In this document: positions 31,852 through 41,626 of the stretch, piece after piece
How the letters are laid out: the number at the start of each line of letters is the position of its first letter
How positions within the stretch are numbered: position 1 is the stretch's first letter
From: Myxococcales bacterium
Lineage (GTDB): Bacteria; Myxococcota; Myxococcia; Myxococcales; Myxococcaceae
Reading direction: 5' to 3'
DNA length: 43,611 nt
NCBI GenBank assembly: GCA_020846875.1
Contig: JADLDB010000097.1
Span: 1-43,611, forward strand
Notes under the pieces: model-generated
What the model saw: the letters and a program-made list of their open reading frames with translations, nothing else
What the model was told of the DNA's origin: nothing
Database searches by the model: none
Translations under genes and position numbers: made by a program

Positions 31852-33108
31852 ATGGTGACTGCCTTCCTCCTCTGCGCCGTGCTGTCCACGCCCCTCGCCG
31901 GCCCCCGCGTCATCGAGGACGACTACGGGAAGGCCCTCAAGGCCGCGAAGGCGTCAGGGAAGCTGCTCTTCGTCGACGCCTGGGCCCCGTGGTGCCACAC
32001 CTGCGTGTTCATGCGCGAGCACGTGCTGACGCGCCCCGCCTTCGCCACCTTCGAGAAGGACGTGGTGTTCGCCGCCATCGACACCGAGAAGGCCAGGAAT
32101 GCCGCCTTCCTGGAGAAGTTCCCCGTCGACGTGTGGCCCACCCTGTACTTCATCGACCCCTCCAGCGAGGCCCTCGTTTTCAAGTGGATCGGCAGCGCCG
32201 ACGAAGCGCAGATGACGGCGCTGCTGTCCGCGGCGAAGGGCAAGGGCACCCCGGTGGCCGAAGCCGACGCGCTGTTGGCGAAGGGCGACGCCACCACGGC
32301 CGCGGAGAAGTACCTGGCCGCGGTGAAGGCCGGCGGCGGCGACTCGCGCACCACACTGTCCGCCCTGTCCGCGCTGTACCTGGCGAAGCAGCACGAGGCC
32401 TGCGCCCGGACGGCCGACGAGCAGCTGAACGCGCTGACGTCCCCGGGCGACCGCGTCAACGGCATCGTCTGGGGCCTGGGCTGCGCGCTGGACCTGCCGG
32501 CCTCGCCCGAGCGCACGAAGCTGTTGGCCCGCTTCGTGGCCGAAGGGAAGAAGGCGCTCACCCTGGAAGGCGTGCTGGCCGACGACGTGTCCGGCCTCTA
32601 CGACGCGCTGGTGAGCGAGCGGCAGGACGCGAAGGACGGCGTGGCCGCGGAAGCCCTGGCCCTCGACTGGCTCACCTTCCTCGAAGGGCAAGCCGCGAAG
32701 GCCACCACCCCCGCCGCCCGCGCCGTCTTCGACCCGCACCGCGTGTCCGCCGCCCTGGCCGGCAAGCACCCCGAGCGGGCGCTGGACGCCCTGGCCCGCT
32801 CCGAGGCCGAGCTGCCGAAGGACTACAACCCGCCCGCCCGCCTGGCGATTCTCTACCGCGAGCTGGGCCAATACGACGCGGCGCTGGCGGCGGCGGACCG
32901 GGCGCTCAAGAAGTGCGCCGAAGGCCCCCGCAAGCTGCGGGTGTACGAGACGAAGGCCACCATCCTCTCGAAGAAGGGCGACCGCGCCGCCCAGAAGCAG
33001 ACCCTCACCGAGGCGGTGGCCTACGCGAAGAAGCTGCCGAAGGCCCAGCGCAGCGAGCAGCGCATCGCCGCCCTGGAGAAGCAGGCGCAGGCCATCCCCC
33101 CTCCCTGA
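31852..33108 (+). CDS. Exported thioredoxin-like protein with TPR-type C-terminus
   Basis: 418 residues from ATG 31852, which gives a signal peptide (MVTAFLLCAVLSTPLAGP). Residues 20-130 are a thioredoxin fold of the DsbD-gamma/thioredoxin_7 kind: FVDAWAPWCHTCVFM with redox Cys48 and Cys51, and the cis-Pro segment VDVWPTLYFID. Residues 140-418 are helical repeats consistent with tetratricopeptide units (ARLAILYRELGQYDAALAAA, then ATILSKKGDRAAQ). It should act in the periplasm on disulfides of other proteins, with the helical part as a docking surface. The active-site HT between cysteines is DsbA-like in character rather than the GP of thioredoxin. Confidence 0.88.
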   Translation: MVTAFLLCAVLSTPLAGPRVIEDDYGKALKAAKASGKLLFVDAWAPWCHTCVFMREHVLTRPAFATFEKDVVFAAIDTEKARNAAFLEKFPVDVWPTLYFIDPSSEALVFKWIGSADEAQMTALLSAAKGKGTPVAEADALLAKGDATTAAEKYLAAVKAGGGDSRTTLSALSALYLAKQHEACARTADEQLNALTSPGDRVNGIVWGLGCALDLPASPERTKLLARFVAEGKKALTLEGVLADDVSGLYDALVSERQDAKDGVAAEALALDWLTFLEGQAAKATTPAARAVFDPHRVSAALAGKHPERALDALARSEAELPKDYNPPARLAILYRELGQYDAALAAADRALKKCAEGPRKLRVYETKATILSKKGDRAAQKQTLTEAVAYAKKLPKAQRSEQRIAALEKQAQAIPPP

Positions 33109-33111
33109 AAA

Positions 33112-33514
33112 CTCCCCGCTGCTGGACGACTTCGGGCAAGAATCACCCTCTCCAAGCCACGCGGAGCCATCAAGAGCTTCGACGCCGGCGACCAGGTGCA
33201 CTTCGACGTCTCCGTCGCCACCACCAGCGCCATCCGGGTGGGCCAGCGGGCGGAAGTCGTCACCGGCATCGGCCGCGGCGGACAGCATGTCGCCCGCGTC
33301 GTGCTGGTGGACGGCAGCGCGGACGACCGCCAGCCCTTCGTCAGCGGCCTTTGCGGCGCTGCAAGAGGTGGGGCTCTTCTCCGTGTGGCAGTTGGCCGAC
33401 GCGCGGGCGCAGGTGAGGGACGCGAAGAAATTGACGCGCCTGCTGTGCGCGCTGGCGCCGGAGGAGCTCTTGCGGGTGGTGTCCGTGACGCTGGTGGACT
33501 GCGCGACGGACTGA
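33112..33514 (+). pseudogene. Decayed gene with a frameshift
   Basis: Two coding-like pieces lie in different frames. The first (about 33130-33345) includes GAIKSFDAGDQVHFDVSVAT and then GQRAEVVTGIGRGGQHVARV with strong GC3 bias but no good start codon. The second (about 33350-33514) reads FAALQEVGLFSVWQLADARA, then KKLTRLLCALAPEELLRVV and a TGA. Joined, they would make one protein of about 125 residues. I do not recognise the family. It is probably a 5'-truncated, frameshifted remnant. It fills most of the 483-bp gap between the thioredoxin-like gene and the kinase. Confidence 0.45.
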
Positions 33515-33591
33515 CGACGCGGTGCATGCCTCACCTGCCCCGGCGCGGCGGCGCGTTTGTTTCGCGGCCTGCCTTCTGGGACGCTGCGCGC

Positions 33592-35676
<2,085 letters not shown>

Positions 35677-35712
35677 CGTGCGAGGCGGGACAGGAGGCGC
35701 AGCGCCACTGAG

Positions 35713-35965
35713 GGCGGCGTCGAAGCGGGGCGGCGTCGAAGCGGGCGGCGTCGAAGCGGGCGGCGTCGAAGCGGGGCGGCGTCGAAGCGGGGCGGCGTCG
35801 AAGCGGGCGGCGTTGAAGCGGGGCGGCGTCGAAGCGGGCGGCGTCGAAGCGGGCGGCGTCGAAGCGGGCGGCGTCGAAGCGGGCGGCGTCGAAGCGGGGC
35901 GGCGTCGAAGCGGGTGGCGTCGAAGCGGGCGGCGTCGAAGCGGGGCGGCGTCGAAGCGGGGCGGC
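35713..35965. repeat. 15/16-bp minisatellite, 16 units
   Basis: The unit GGCGGCGTCGAAGCG repeats 16 times; the interval between GTCGAA cores is 15 bp nine times and 16 bp six times, the extra base being one G in a GGG/GGGG run. Only two units carry substitutions (GTTGAA at 35812 and GGGTGGC near 35913), so the array is young or kept uniform. On the minus strand a 15-bp unit codes RFDAA (pentapeptide-repeat-like), ASTPP or LRRRP depending on frame, and each 16-bp unit moves to another frame; no stop occurs in any of them. It fills the 338-bp gap between convergent genes. Confidence 0.92.
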
Positions 35966-36014
35966 ATTCAGAGAGCGCCGGGTGAAAGCGCGACCGCCAC
36001 TGAAGCGGGGTGCG

Positions 36015-36707
36015 TCAGCTCTGGCCGGGCTGGCCCTCGATGTCGGTGCGCGCCGGGGCGCCGTGCACGCGCACCTCGCTGGAGCCAAAGGCGTGGCCGC
36101 TCACCTGCTCGCGGGCCGTGACGTGGATGGTGCTGAGTTGCTCGGCCAGCACCCGGGCCACCTTCGCGTCGACGGCCAGGGCCACCACGTCGCTCTCGTC
36201 GCTGGCGGCGGCCTCCACCACCCGGGCCGCGCCCGAGGCCTCCACCCGCGAGTCACCGCGCGCCTCCAGCACCAGCGCGTCGCAGTCCACCGCGCGCGCG
36301 TGGAGCCGGGAGGAGCCCTTCGCCCGCAGCGCCACCCGTGCCCCTCTCAGCTTCTGCACCGTCACGTTGGCGCCGGCCGAGGAGCTGACGTCCCCCAGGT
36401 AGGTGGTGCGCAGCTTGAGGCGCAGCGGCACCACCGGGCTCAGGCCCTCCGCGTCGATGCGCAGCGTGCCGCCGGCGAGGTCCCACGAGACGTGGGACAC
36501 CAGGTTCTCGTCGGCCTCGAGGTGCATGCCCGGCGAGGCCTGCGGGTCCACCTCCACCTCCACCGCGATGGGCCCGGCGACCTCCAGGGTAGCGAAGGCG
36601 TCCAGCTTGCGCTCCACCACCGTGGCCACCCCGTCGCCCTGCAGCCGGGGCGCGCAACCGGAGACGACGAGGAGGAGCGAGGCAGCGAAGAAGAGGCGGC
36701 GGTTCAT
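36015..36707 (-). CDS. DUF2807 (head GIN domain) lipoprotein
   Basis: 230 residues from ATG 36707, the start that gives the lipoprotein signal MNRRLFFAASLLLVVSGCAP (Cys18). Two repeats of a right-handed beta-solenoid-like pattern follow, as in the DUF2807/GIN family: VERKLDAFATLEVAGPIAVE at the front, then LRIDAEGLSPVV, SSAGANVTVQ, AKGSSRLHARA, ARGDSRVEASGAARV. The recurrent short Ser/Gly-turn strands are the family's mark. These proteins are thought to be adhesin heads or envelope-stress-related; function is not established. Likely anchored in the outer or inner membrane by the lipid. Confidence 0.85.
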   Translation of the reverse strand: MNRRLFFAASLLLVVSGCAPRLQGDGVATVVERKLDAFATLEVAGPIAVEVEVDPQASPGMHLEADENLVSHVSWDLAGGTLRIDAEGLSPVVPLRLKLRTTYLGDVSSSAGANVTVQKLRGARVALRAKGSSRLHARAVDCDALVLEARGDSRVEASGAARVVEAAASDESDVVALAVDAKVARVLAEQLSTIHVTAREQVSGHAFGSSEVRVHGAPARTDIEGQPGQS

Positions 36708-36880
36708 GTGGTGCGTCCATCGGTCGGGCGCCGCCGGCTCGCGGGCCCTTCTGCCTGAGTGGGTTGCCCGCACCGACGGGAGCGATCACTCCACCATTCA
36801 CGCAGGACTGAAATGGCAAACGGGACGGACGGTTCCGTGGGTGCCGGGAGCGGCCGGAGCGCTCCTGGGAGCCGCCGAGG

Positions 36881-36938
36881 GGGGGAACTGTCTCTACACC
36901 ATGGGCAAAGAGTGCCCGCCGTGTAGAAGCAGTCCCCC
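36881..36938. repeat. Dispersed hairpin element, copy 2
   Basis: Arms GGGGGAACTGTCTCTACAC (36881-36899) and GTGTAGAAGCAGTCCCCC (36921-36938) pair with one bulged A, one G-U pair and one A-C mismatch. The inner stem is GGGCA (36903-36907)/TGCCC (36913-36917), different in sequence from copy 1 but again self-complementary. The core CTG 36888 to AGT 36933 is 46 nt, as in copy 1, and the 11-nt left arm CTGTCTCTACA is identical. It lies between divergent genes, so it is not a terminator here. Confidence 0.7.
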
Positions 36939-36995
36939 GCGCCCTCTCGCCGGGGCCGTCAGCCCGTCCACGGCGGCGTCGTCCGGCCCTCCGTC

Positions 36996-37842
36996 ATGGG
37001 CACTCACCCGGTCGAGTCGCGCTTTGCGCAGGCCGCGCTGCCGCTCGAGGTGGCGCCGGCTCCTTTCGTCGCGGCCTCCGGAGCGGAGCGCGTCGTGCAG
37101 TTGGACATCGCGCGCGACCGCCGGGGCGAGCGCTTCCGCGTATGGCCGGGGGCGGACGCCAACCGCCTGGTGGTGCAGGGCGTCGACTCCAGGCTGCACC
37201 AGTTGGTGATGCTGGTGGACGAGCCGAAGCACCGCTTCCTCGCCGAAATCCCCCGCTGGACGGTGCCGGATCGCCCCGTGGTGCGGAAGGAAGGGCACCG
37301 CCGCTGGGTGGCGATGGAGACGCCGGGCCAGAAGCGGCACTTCCTGCTGGGCCTGGACGAAGCGCACCTCTTCATCGCGCAGCTGCCGCGCGGGCTGTCC
37401 TCGGTGGCGCGGGCGCGCGACGCCCTCAAGAGCCACGACGTCACCCGCGCCGAGCGGGACGCGCCGTTCCGCACCATCCGCCAGGGCGAGTGGTTCCTGG
37501 TGGCCATCGACGCCCCGCGCCTCGCCGCGTTGGACGAGGTGGCCCGCCGCGCGCCGCACCTGGTGGCCCACCAGCGGGGCATCGCCCAGACGGCCGGGTG
37601 GCGCCGCGCCGGCAGTCCCCACGTGGCCGACGAGGTGCTGCTGCTGCGGTCCGACGCCGTGCAGCCGCGACTCCACGGTGCGGCGGTGGCGAAGGCGGCC
37701 CTCGTCGCGCGCCCGGGCGTCTACGTGCGCGGCAAGGGTGAAGCACCCGGACCACGCCACCGTGGAGGTGAAGAGCTGGCGGCTGGCCCTGCCCAACGCC
37801 GAGTCCTTCAACCAGCCGGCCGGCGTCTTCTGGGTGGACTGA
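36996..37842 (+). pseudogene. Hypothetical protein gene with a one-base frameshift
   Basis: From ATG 36996 a well-coded frame runs to about residue 247 (motifs VVQLDIARDRRGERFRVWPG, FLLGLDEAHLFIAQLPRG). At 37736-37738 an AAGGGTG sequence shifts the frame: dropping one G gives GKVKHPDHATVEVKSWRLAL and a convincing end FNQPAGVFWVD with TGA 37840-37842, for about 281 residues. Without the correction the frame runs on to 38015 as a shadow across the terminator and into the next gene. Either a recent frameshift, or a sequencing error at the G run. The family is not recognised; no signal peptide or membrane segment. Confidence 0.7.
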
Positions 37843-37867
37843 AGGCCGGTGGGCCCGGAAGACGAAA

Positions 37868-37897
37868 CGGCCCCCCGGAGTCCTTCCCGGAGGGCCG
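37868..37897. terminator. Bidirectional hairpin between convergent genes
   Basis: CGGCCCCCCGG (37868-37878) and CCGGAGGGCCG (37887-37897) form a ten-pair stem with one C-A mismatch and an eight-base loop (AGTCCTTC). It is preceded by GAAA on the plus side, as in Rho-independent terminators that serve both directions, though no long T-tract follows. It sits between the frameshifted gene and the propeller gene, where both transcripts end. Confidence 0.6.
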
Positions 37898-37923
37898 CTC
37901 ACCTCACCGCGAGGCTTCCCGGC

Positions 37924-40053
37924 TTACGGGTACTCGACGTACCGCTCGAGGTTGGCCGTCGCCAGGGGGACGCTCAGGTTGGCGAGGTTCGCCACCCGGA
38001 TGCCCGCGTCGCTGATGGCGTAGACGAACTCGTCGGCCATCACGCTGCGGCGCACGTTCGGCGTCCAGTAGTACGACCAGTTGTAGTACCGCTGCACCTG
38101 GTAGAGGTCGCGCATCCCGATGGCGCCCTTCGGGGTGAAGCCGGTGACGGGGTCCACCTCGAACACCCGCAGGTCGCTGGTGAAGGACGACCAGTACTCG
38201 TCCCCGCCGGAGCTGGAGTTCCAGTCCGCGAAGGGAATGGCCAACAGCTTCTTCGCCGGGAAGTAGTTGAACGCCTTGTGCTCGGACTGCGCCTCGCTCC
38301 AGCCGTAGGCGGTGCCCACCAACTGCACGTGCGTCTGCCGCGGGTTGGCCAGGTCGGACACGTCGAAGATGGCGAGCTGCAGCGCGCGCGCCTGCCAGTC
38401 CACCGGCTGCCCGTTGACGGGCTCCGGCATGTACGTGCCGATGGTGAGCAGGTGGTTGGGGCCCATCGGGTGCATGTAGGTGGAGAAGCCGGGAATCTTC
38501 AGCTCGCCCTTCTTCACCACCAGGTTGGGGTTGGACAGGTCGAAGGTGAACAGCGGGTCCACCTGCCGGTACGTCACCACGAAGCCCTTGTCCCCGATGA
38601 TGCGGCTGGACATCACGCGCTCACCCTTGGCGAGGTCCTCCGACTGGCTGGTGACCGTCAGCAGGCCGTTGTTCTCACCCAGCACGGTGAGGCGGTTCCA
38701 GGTCTCCATGGTGCCCCACCAGTTGGTGGGGTTCACCAGGTCCGGCACGCGCTGGTTGATGGTGGTCACCACGCGGAAGTGGCCGCTGGCCGCCTCGTCC
38801 ATCGAGAACTGGTCGACGATGTGCCCATCCACCGTGCCCGACGCGGCGTACACCGCGCGATCCGGGTGGCTGATGTCGAACTTGTGCACGTAGGTGGTGT
38901 CCTTCTGGCCCGGGGCCGGCCACCACCACCAGTGACGGGTGGCCACGTAGAGGTTGTTCTGCGAGGCGTAGATTTCGCCCGGCTCCGCGATGATGCTGGT
39001 GCGCGCGATGCCGCTGTTGGCCAGGTTCAGCGTCACCACCGACACCGTGCCCAGCCGCGTCGGCGCGTTCACCCGCGAGAAGTCGCTGCAGGCGTGCGGC
39101 ACCACCAGCGTCTGGCCGTTCTGCTTCACCTTCGCCGCCGGCACCCACTCGGCCAGCGTCTGCGCGCGGATGAGCTTCTCGTTCTCGTCGATGATTCTGT
39201 CATACGCGGCGCGCAGCTTGCCCTTGTCCTCCCACAGGCCGGGCACCCAGTCGGGGCTCCACTTGAAGCCGGCGGGGAAGTTGAAGTCGTCGGACAGCAC
39301 GAGGCGCACCGAGCTGCCAATCTTCCGCGCCGAGTTGTAGTGGCCGGGCAGGTAGGTCTCCTTCAGGACGCGAAGCTGCGCCATGTTGGACACGTCCACC
39401 ACCGTCACCTTCACGGTGTTGGCGTAGTAGTAGCCGCAGGACATCGCGTCGCAGGCCACGCCCTGGGTGTTGGACAGCGGGTACCACTGGTAGATGCTGG
39501 AGAAGACGACCGCCTTGTCGGTGCCGTCGAGGAAGAGCTCCTGCGGCCAGCCCTCAATCTTCAAGGTGCCCAGCACCTGCGTCTGGTCCGCCGGCCAGCT
39601 CTTCACCGCGTGCAGCTTCTCGCCGGACAGCACGAAGATGCGCGTGCCGTCATTCTTCACGAAGTCCGCTTCATCCACGCCGGCCACCTGGTTGTTGGTG
39701 GTGGTGAAGTCCGTGGGCGCGGCCTTCGGAGGCGCGGTGCCACCGGCCGAGGCCTGTGGGCCGCCGTTGGCGTCGAAGGCCTCCGGGCCCCAGCCCCAGC
39801 CGCCCCACCAGCCCCACCCTGGCACGCCGTCGCGCTGCGCTTCCAACTGCGTGCGCATCTGCAGCACCGCGGTGTCCTCGAGGTACTGCTCGAGGTCCGT
39901 GCAGGCGTTCTGCCCGGTGAAGGCCTGCAGCCCGGCGCGCTGCGACACGCCCGGGGGCTCGGGAATCTCGCTGCCCTTGCTGCAGCCCACCGAGAAGACG
40001 CCCAACCCCGCCGCCGCCACTGCCCAACGCCATCGATTCATCCAGGACTTCAT
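37924..40053 (-). CDS. Secreted beta-propeller lipoprotein
   Basis: 709 residues from ATG 40053 (a second ATG four codons later is possible). Signal MKSWMNRWRWAVAAAGLGVF then SVGCSKG, lipobox Cys near 24. A Trp/Gly-rich patch (PGWGWWGGWGWGP) at about 79-91 precedes VAGVDEADFVKNDGTRIFVL, which closely matches the opening strand of the Beta_propel (PF09826) family. The remaining 580 residues consist of propeller-type blades with aromatic turns (YVATRHWWWWP, HLLTIGTYMPEPVNG) up to ISDAGIRVANLANLSVP. Likely at the cell surface, in binding or scaffolding; the family has no proven activity. Confidence 0.88.
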   Translation of the reverse strand: MKSWMNRWRWAVAAAGLGVFSVGCSKGSEIPEPPGVSQRAGLQAFTGQNACTDLEQYLEDTAVLQMRTQLEAQRDGVPGWGWWGGWGWGPEAFDANGGPQASAGGTAPPKAAPTDFTTTNNQVAGVDEADFVKNDGTRIFVLSGEKLHAVKSWPADQTQVLGTLKIEGWPQELFLDGTDKAVVFSSIYQWYPLSNTQGVACDAMSCGYYYANTVKVTVVDVSNMAQLRVLKETYLPGHYNSARKIGSSVRLVLSDDFNFPAGFKWSPDWVPGLWEDKGKLRAAYDRIIDENEKLIRAQTLAEWVPAAKVKQNGQTLVVPHACSDFSRVNAPTRLGTVSVVTLNLANSGIARTSIIAEPGEIYASQNNLYVATRHWWWWPAPGQKDTTYVHKFDISHPDRAVYAASGTVDGHIVDQFSMDEAASGHFRVVTTINQRVPDLVNPTNWWGTMETWNRLTVLGENNGLLTVTSQSEDLAKGERVMSSRIIGDKGFVVTYRQVDPLFTFDLSNPNLVVKKGELKIPGFSTYMHPMGPNHLLTIGTYMPEPVNGQPVDWQARALQLAIFDVSDLANPRQTHVQLVGTAYGWSEAQSEHKAFNYFPAKKLLAIPFADWNSSSGGDEYWSSFTSDLRVFEVDPVTGFTPKGAIGMRDLYQVQRYYNWSYYWTPNVRRSVMADEFVYAISDAGIRVANLANLSVPLATANLERYVEYP

Positions 40054-40306
40054 GACTGTTGCCCCCGTTCCCAAGCTGGTTCCGGCCGGTTGAGGTGAAA
40101 CTCGCGCCGCCACCCGGTTGCGAGGGGCAGGCCAACCGGACCCTGATTGATTTCGCTCGGTTGCGCGCGACTTTGGCCTCAAAAAGCTGACGGGGGCGCA
40201 AAGCGCGCGGGGTCCGCCACGGATCTCCGAGGGCCTTGGGCCAGGTCAGAACAGGGGCTTGTGCGCACGGAAACTCGCCTTGCGGTGTCCTCTCTGTGAG
40301 GGCAGC

Positions 40307-40465
40307 ATGGCGGACATGTGGAAGAGCCTGGTCGTGGCAGTGGCGCTCGCGATCGCAGCGGCGGCGTGCGGGGGCGGAGACGTCAGTGAGAGTGAGCTGT
40401 GCGGGGGCCCGTGCGACGCCTGCATCGGCGCCGGGTGTCACCTCGCCGCGGACGGCGGCTCCTGA
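40307..40465 (+). CDS. Very small Cys-rich lipoprotein
   Basis: 52 residues from ATG 40307 (or 49 from ATG 40316). Signal and lipobox MWKSLVVAVALAIAAAACGG. The mature peptide is only about 30 residues, with LCGGPCDACIGAGCH, four cysteines in a row of short spacings, which suits a metal-binding or disulfide-linked peptide. No known family. It points away from the propeller gene (253 bp between starts, no other gene in that gap) and converges with mtgA nine bases later. Confidence 0.55.
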   Translation: MADMWKSLVVAVALAIAAAACGGGDVSESELCGGPCDACIGAGCHLAADGGS

Positions 40466-40474
40466 GGCGGCTCT

Positions 40475-41197
40475 TCATTCGCCCAGCTGCGTCACCGTGC
40501 CGAGGCCGAGGCGGCGGGCCTGGTCCTCAATCCACCCCACTCGCTCTGCGACGGCGGGCGTGGGCGCGGTGATGCGGCGGGTGCGCGGGCTGGGCAGCAC
40601 GGCGGCCAGCAGCGCGGCCTGGTGGGCGTCCACCGCGGACGGAGCGACTCCGAAGGCCAGCCGGCTGGCGGCGTCGACGCCGTACACGCCGTTGCCGAGT
40701 TCGGCCACGTTCAAGTGCACCTCGAGGATGCGGCGCTTGGGCCAGCACAGCTCGAGGAGGACGGTGAAGTACGCCTCGAGGCCCTTGCGCACGAAGGAGC
40801 GCCCCGGCCAGAGGAAGAGGTTTTTGGCCACCTGCTGAGTCAGGGTGGAGGCGCCGCGCCGGGACTTGCCTTCCAGCCGGTCCTCCAGGGCGTCCTCGAT
40901 GGCCGCCACGTCGAAGCCGAAGTGCTCGGGGAACTTCTGGTCCTCGGCGGCGACGAAGGCGAGGCGGAGGTCGGGAGAGATTTTCCCCAGTGGCACCCAC
41001 CTCTGGCGGACGGTGAAGTGCGGCTCATTCTCCCACCAGGCCTTGAGGCGGCGCTCGAGGATGAAGGCGGTGGTGGGCGGGTCGACGAAGCGCAAGAGCA
41101 GCACCGGCGCCAGCGTCACCGCCAGCCACGCCAGCGACAGGCGCACCGCCCAGCGCTTGAGCTTCGGCAGCCACGGCGGGGGCGCAGGAAGGGCCAC
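40475..41197 (-). CDS. mtgA: Monofunctional peptidoglycan glycosyltransferase MtgA
   Basis: 240 residues from GTG 41197. One N-terminal membrane anchor (about 17-37). GT51 motifs in order: EDQKFPEHFGFD with catalytic Glu85, GASTLTQQVAKNLFLWPGRS (115-134), RKGLEAYFTVLLE and KRRILEVHLNVAELG. There is no transpeptidase domain, so it polymerises lipid II glycan strands without crosslinking them. The rhodanese gene lies seven bases upstream on the same strand; cotranscription is likely but a functional link is not evident. Confidence 0.94.
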   Translation of the reverse strand: MALPAPPPWLPKLKRWAVRLSLAWLAVTLAPVLLLRFVDPPTTAFILERRLKAWWENEPHFTVRQRWVPLGKISPDLRLAFVAAEDQKFPEHFGFDVAAIEDALEDRLEGKSRRGASTLTQQVAKNLFLWPGRSFVRKGLEAYFTVLLELCWPKRRILEVHLNVAELGNGVYGVDAASRLAFGVAPSAVDAHQAALLAAVLPSPRTRRITAPTPAVAERVGWIEDQARRLGLGTVTQLGE

Positions 41198-41204
41198 CGG
41201 GCCG

Positions 41205-41552
41205 TCACTTCTCCACCGGCAGGCCGGCCGCGTTCCACGCCAGCATGCCGCCCACCAGGTTCATCACCTTCCCGAAGCCGGCGCGGGTGAGGGCGTGGGC
41301 CACCTGCGCGGAGCGGCCTCCGGAGCGGCAGACGAGCACCAGGGCTTCGTCGCGGCTCCAGTCCATCGCCTGGGCCATCACCGAGTGCATCGGGACCAGG
41401 GCCGAGCCGGGCACATGGCCGAGCTCTCCTTTGTACTCGTGGGGCTCGCGCACGTCGACGACGCGGAAGCCCTGGGCGGGCAGCTTCACGTCGGCGGGCG
41501 CTACGTCTCTGTAGCCGGCGAGGTGGGGGCGGGCCGAGTCGAACAAGCTCAT
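41205..41552 (-). CDS. Single-domain rhodanese
   Basis: 115 residues from ATG 41552, chosen over an ATG twelve codons upstream because it begins right before the domain. VVDVREPHEYKGELGHVPGS is the rhodanese opening, and the active-site loop VCRSGGRSAQ carries Cys75. GGMLAWNAAGLPV closes the fold. It probably transfers sulfane sulfur or senses oxidants in the cytoplasm. First gene of a two-gene unit with mtgA; divergent from the FHA gene with 74 bp between starts. Confidence 0.9.
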   Translation of the reverse strand: MSLFDSARPHLAGYRDVAPADVKLPAQGFRVVDVREPHEYKGELGHVPGSALVPMHSVMAQAMDWSRDEALVLVCRSGGRSAQVAHALTRAGFGKVMNLVGGMLAWNAAGLPVEK

Positions 41553-41626
41553 GGCCCCTTCACTGCCGCGCGGCGGGCCGAAAGACAAGTCGACAGCGAC
41601 GCAACGAGCGGTATGTTCGCGTCGGT

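Noticed and set aside
30120-33416. Plus-strand open frame of 1098 codons in another frame
   Set aside because: Runs through the lamin-tail and thioredoxin-like genes out of frame; Arg-rich without domain.
35713-35965. CRISPR array
   Set aside because: The units are direct tandem copies without spacers, and no cas genes are in the window.
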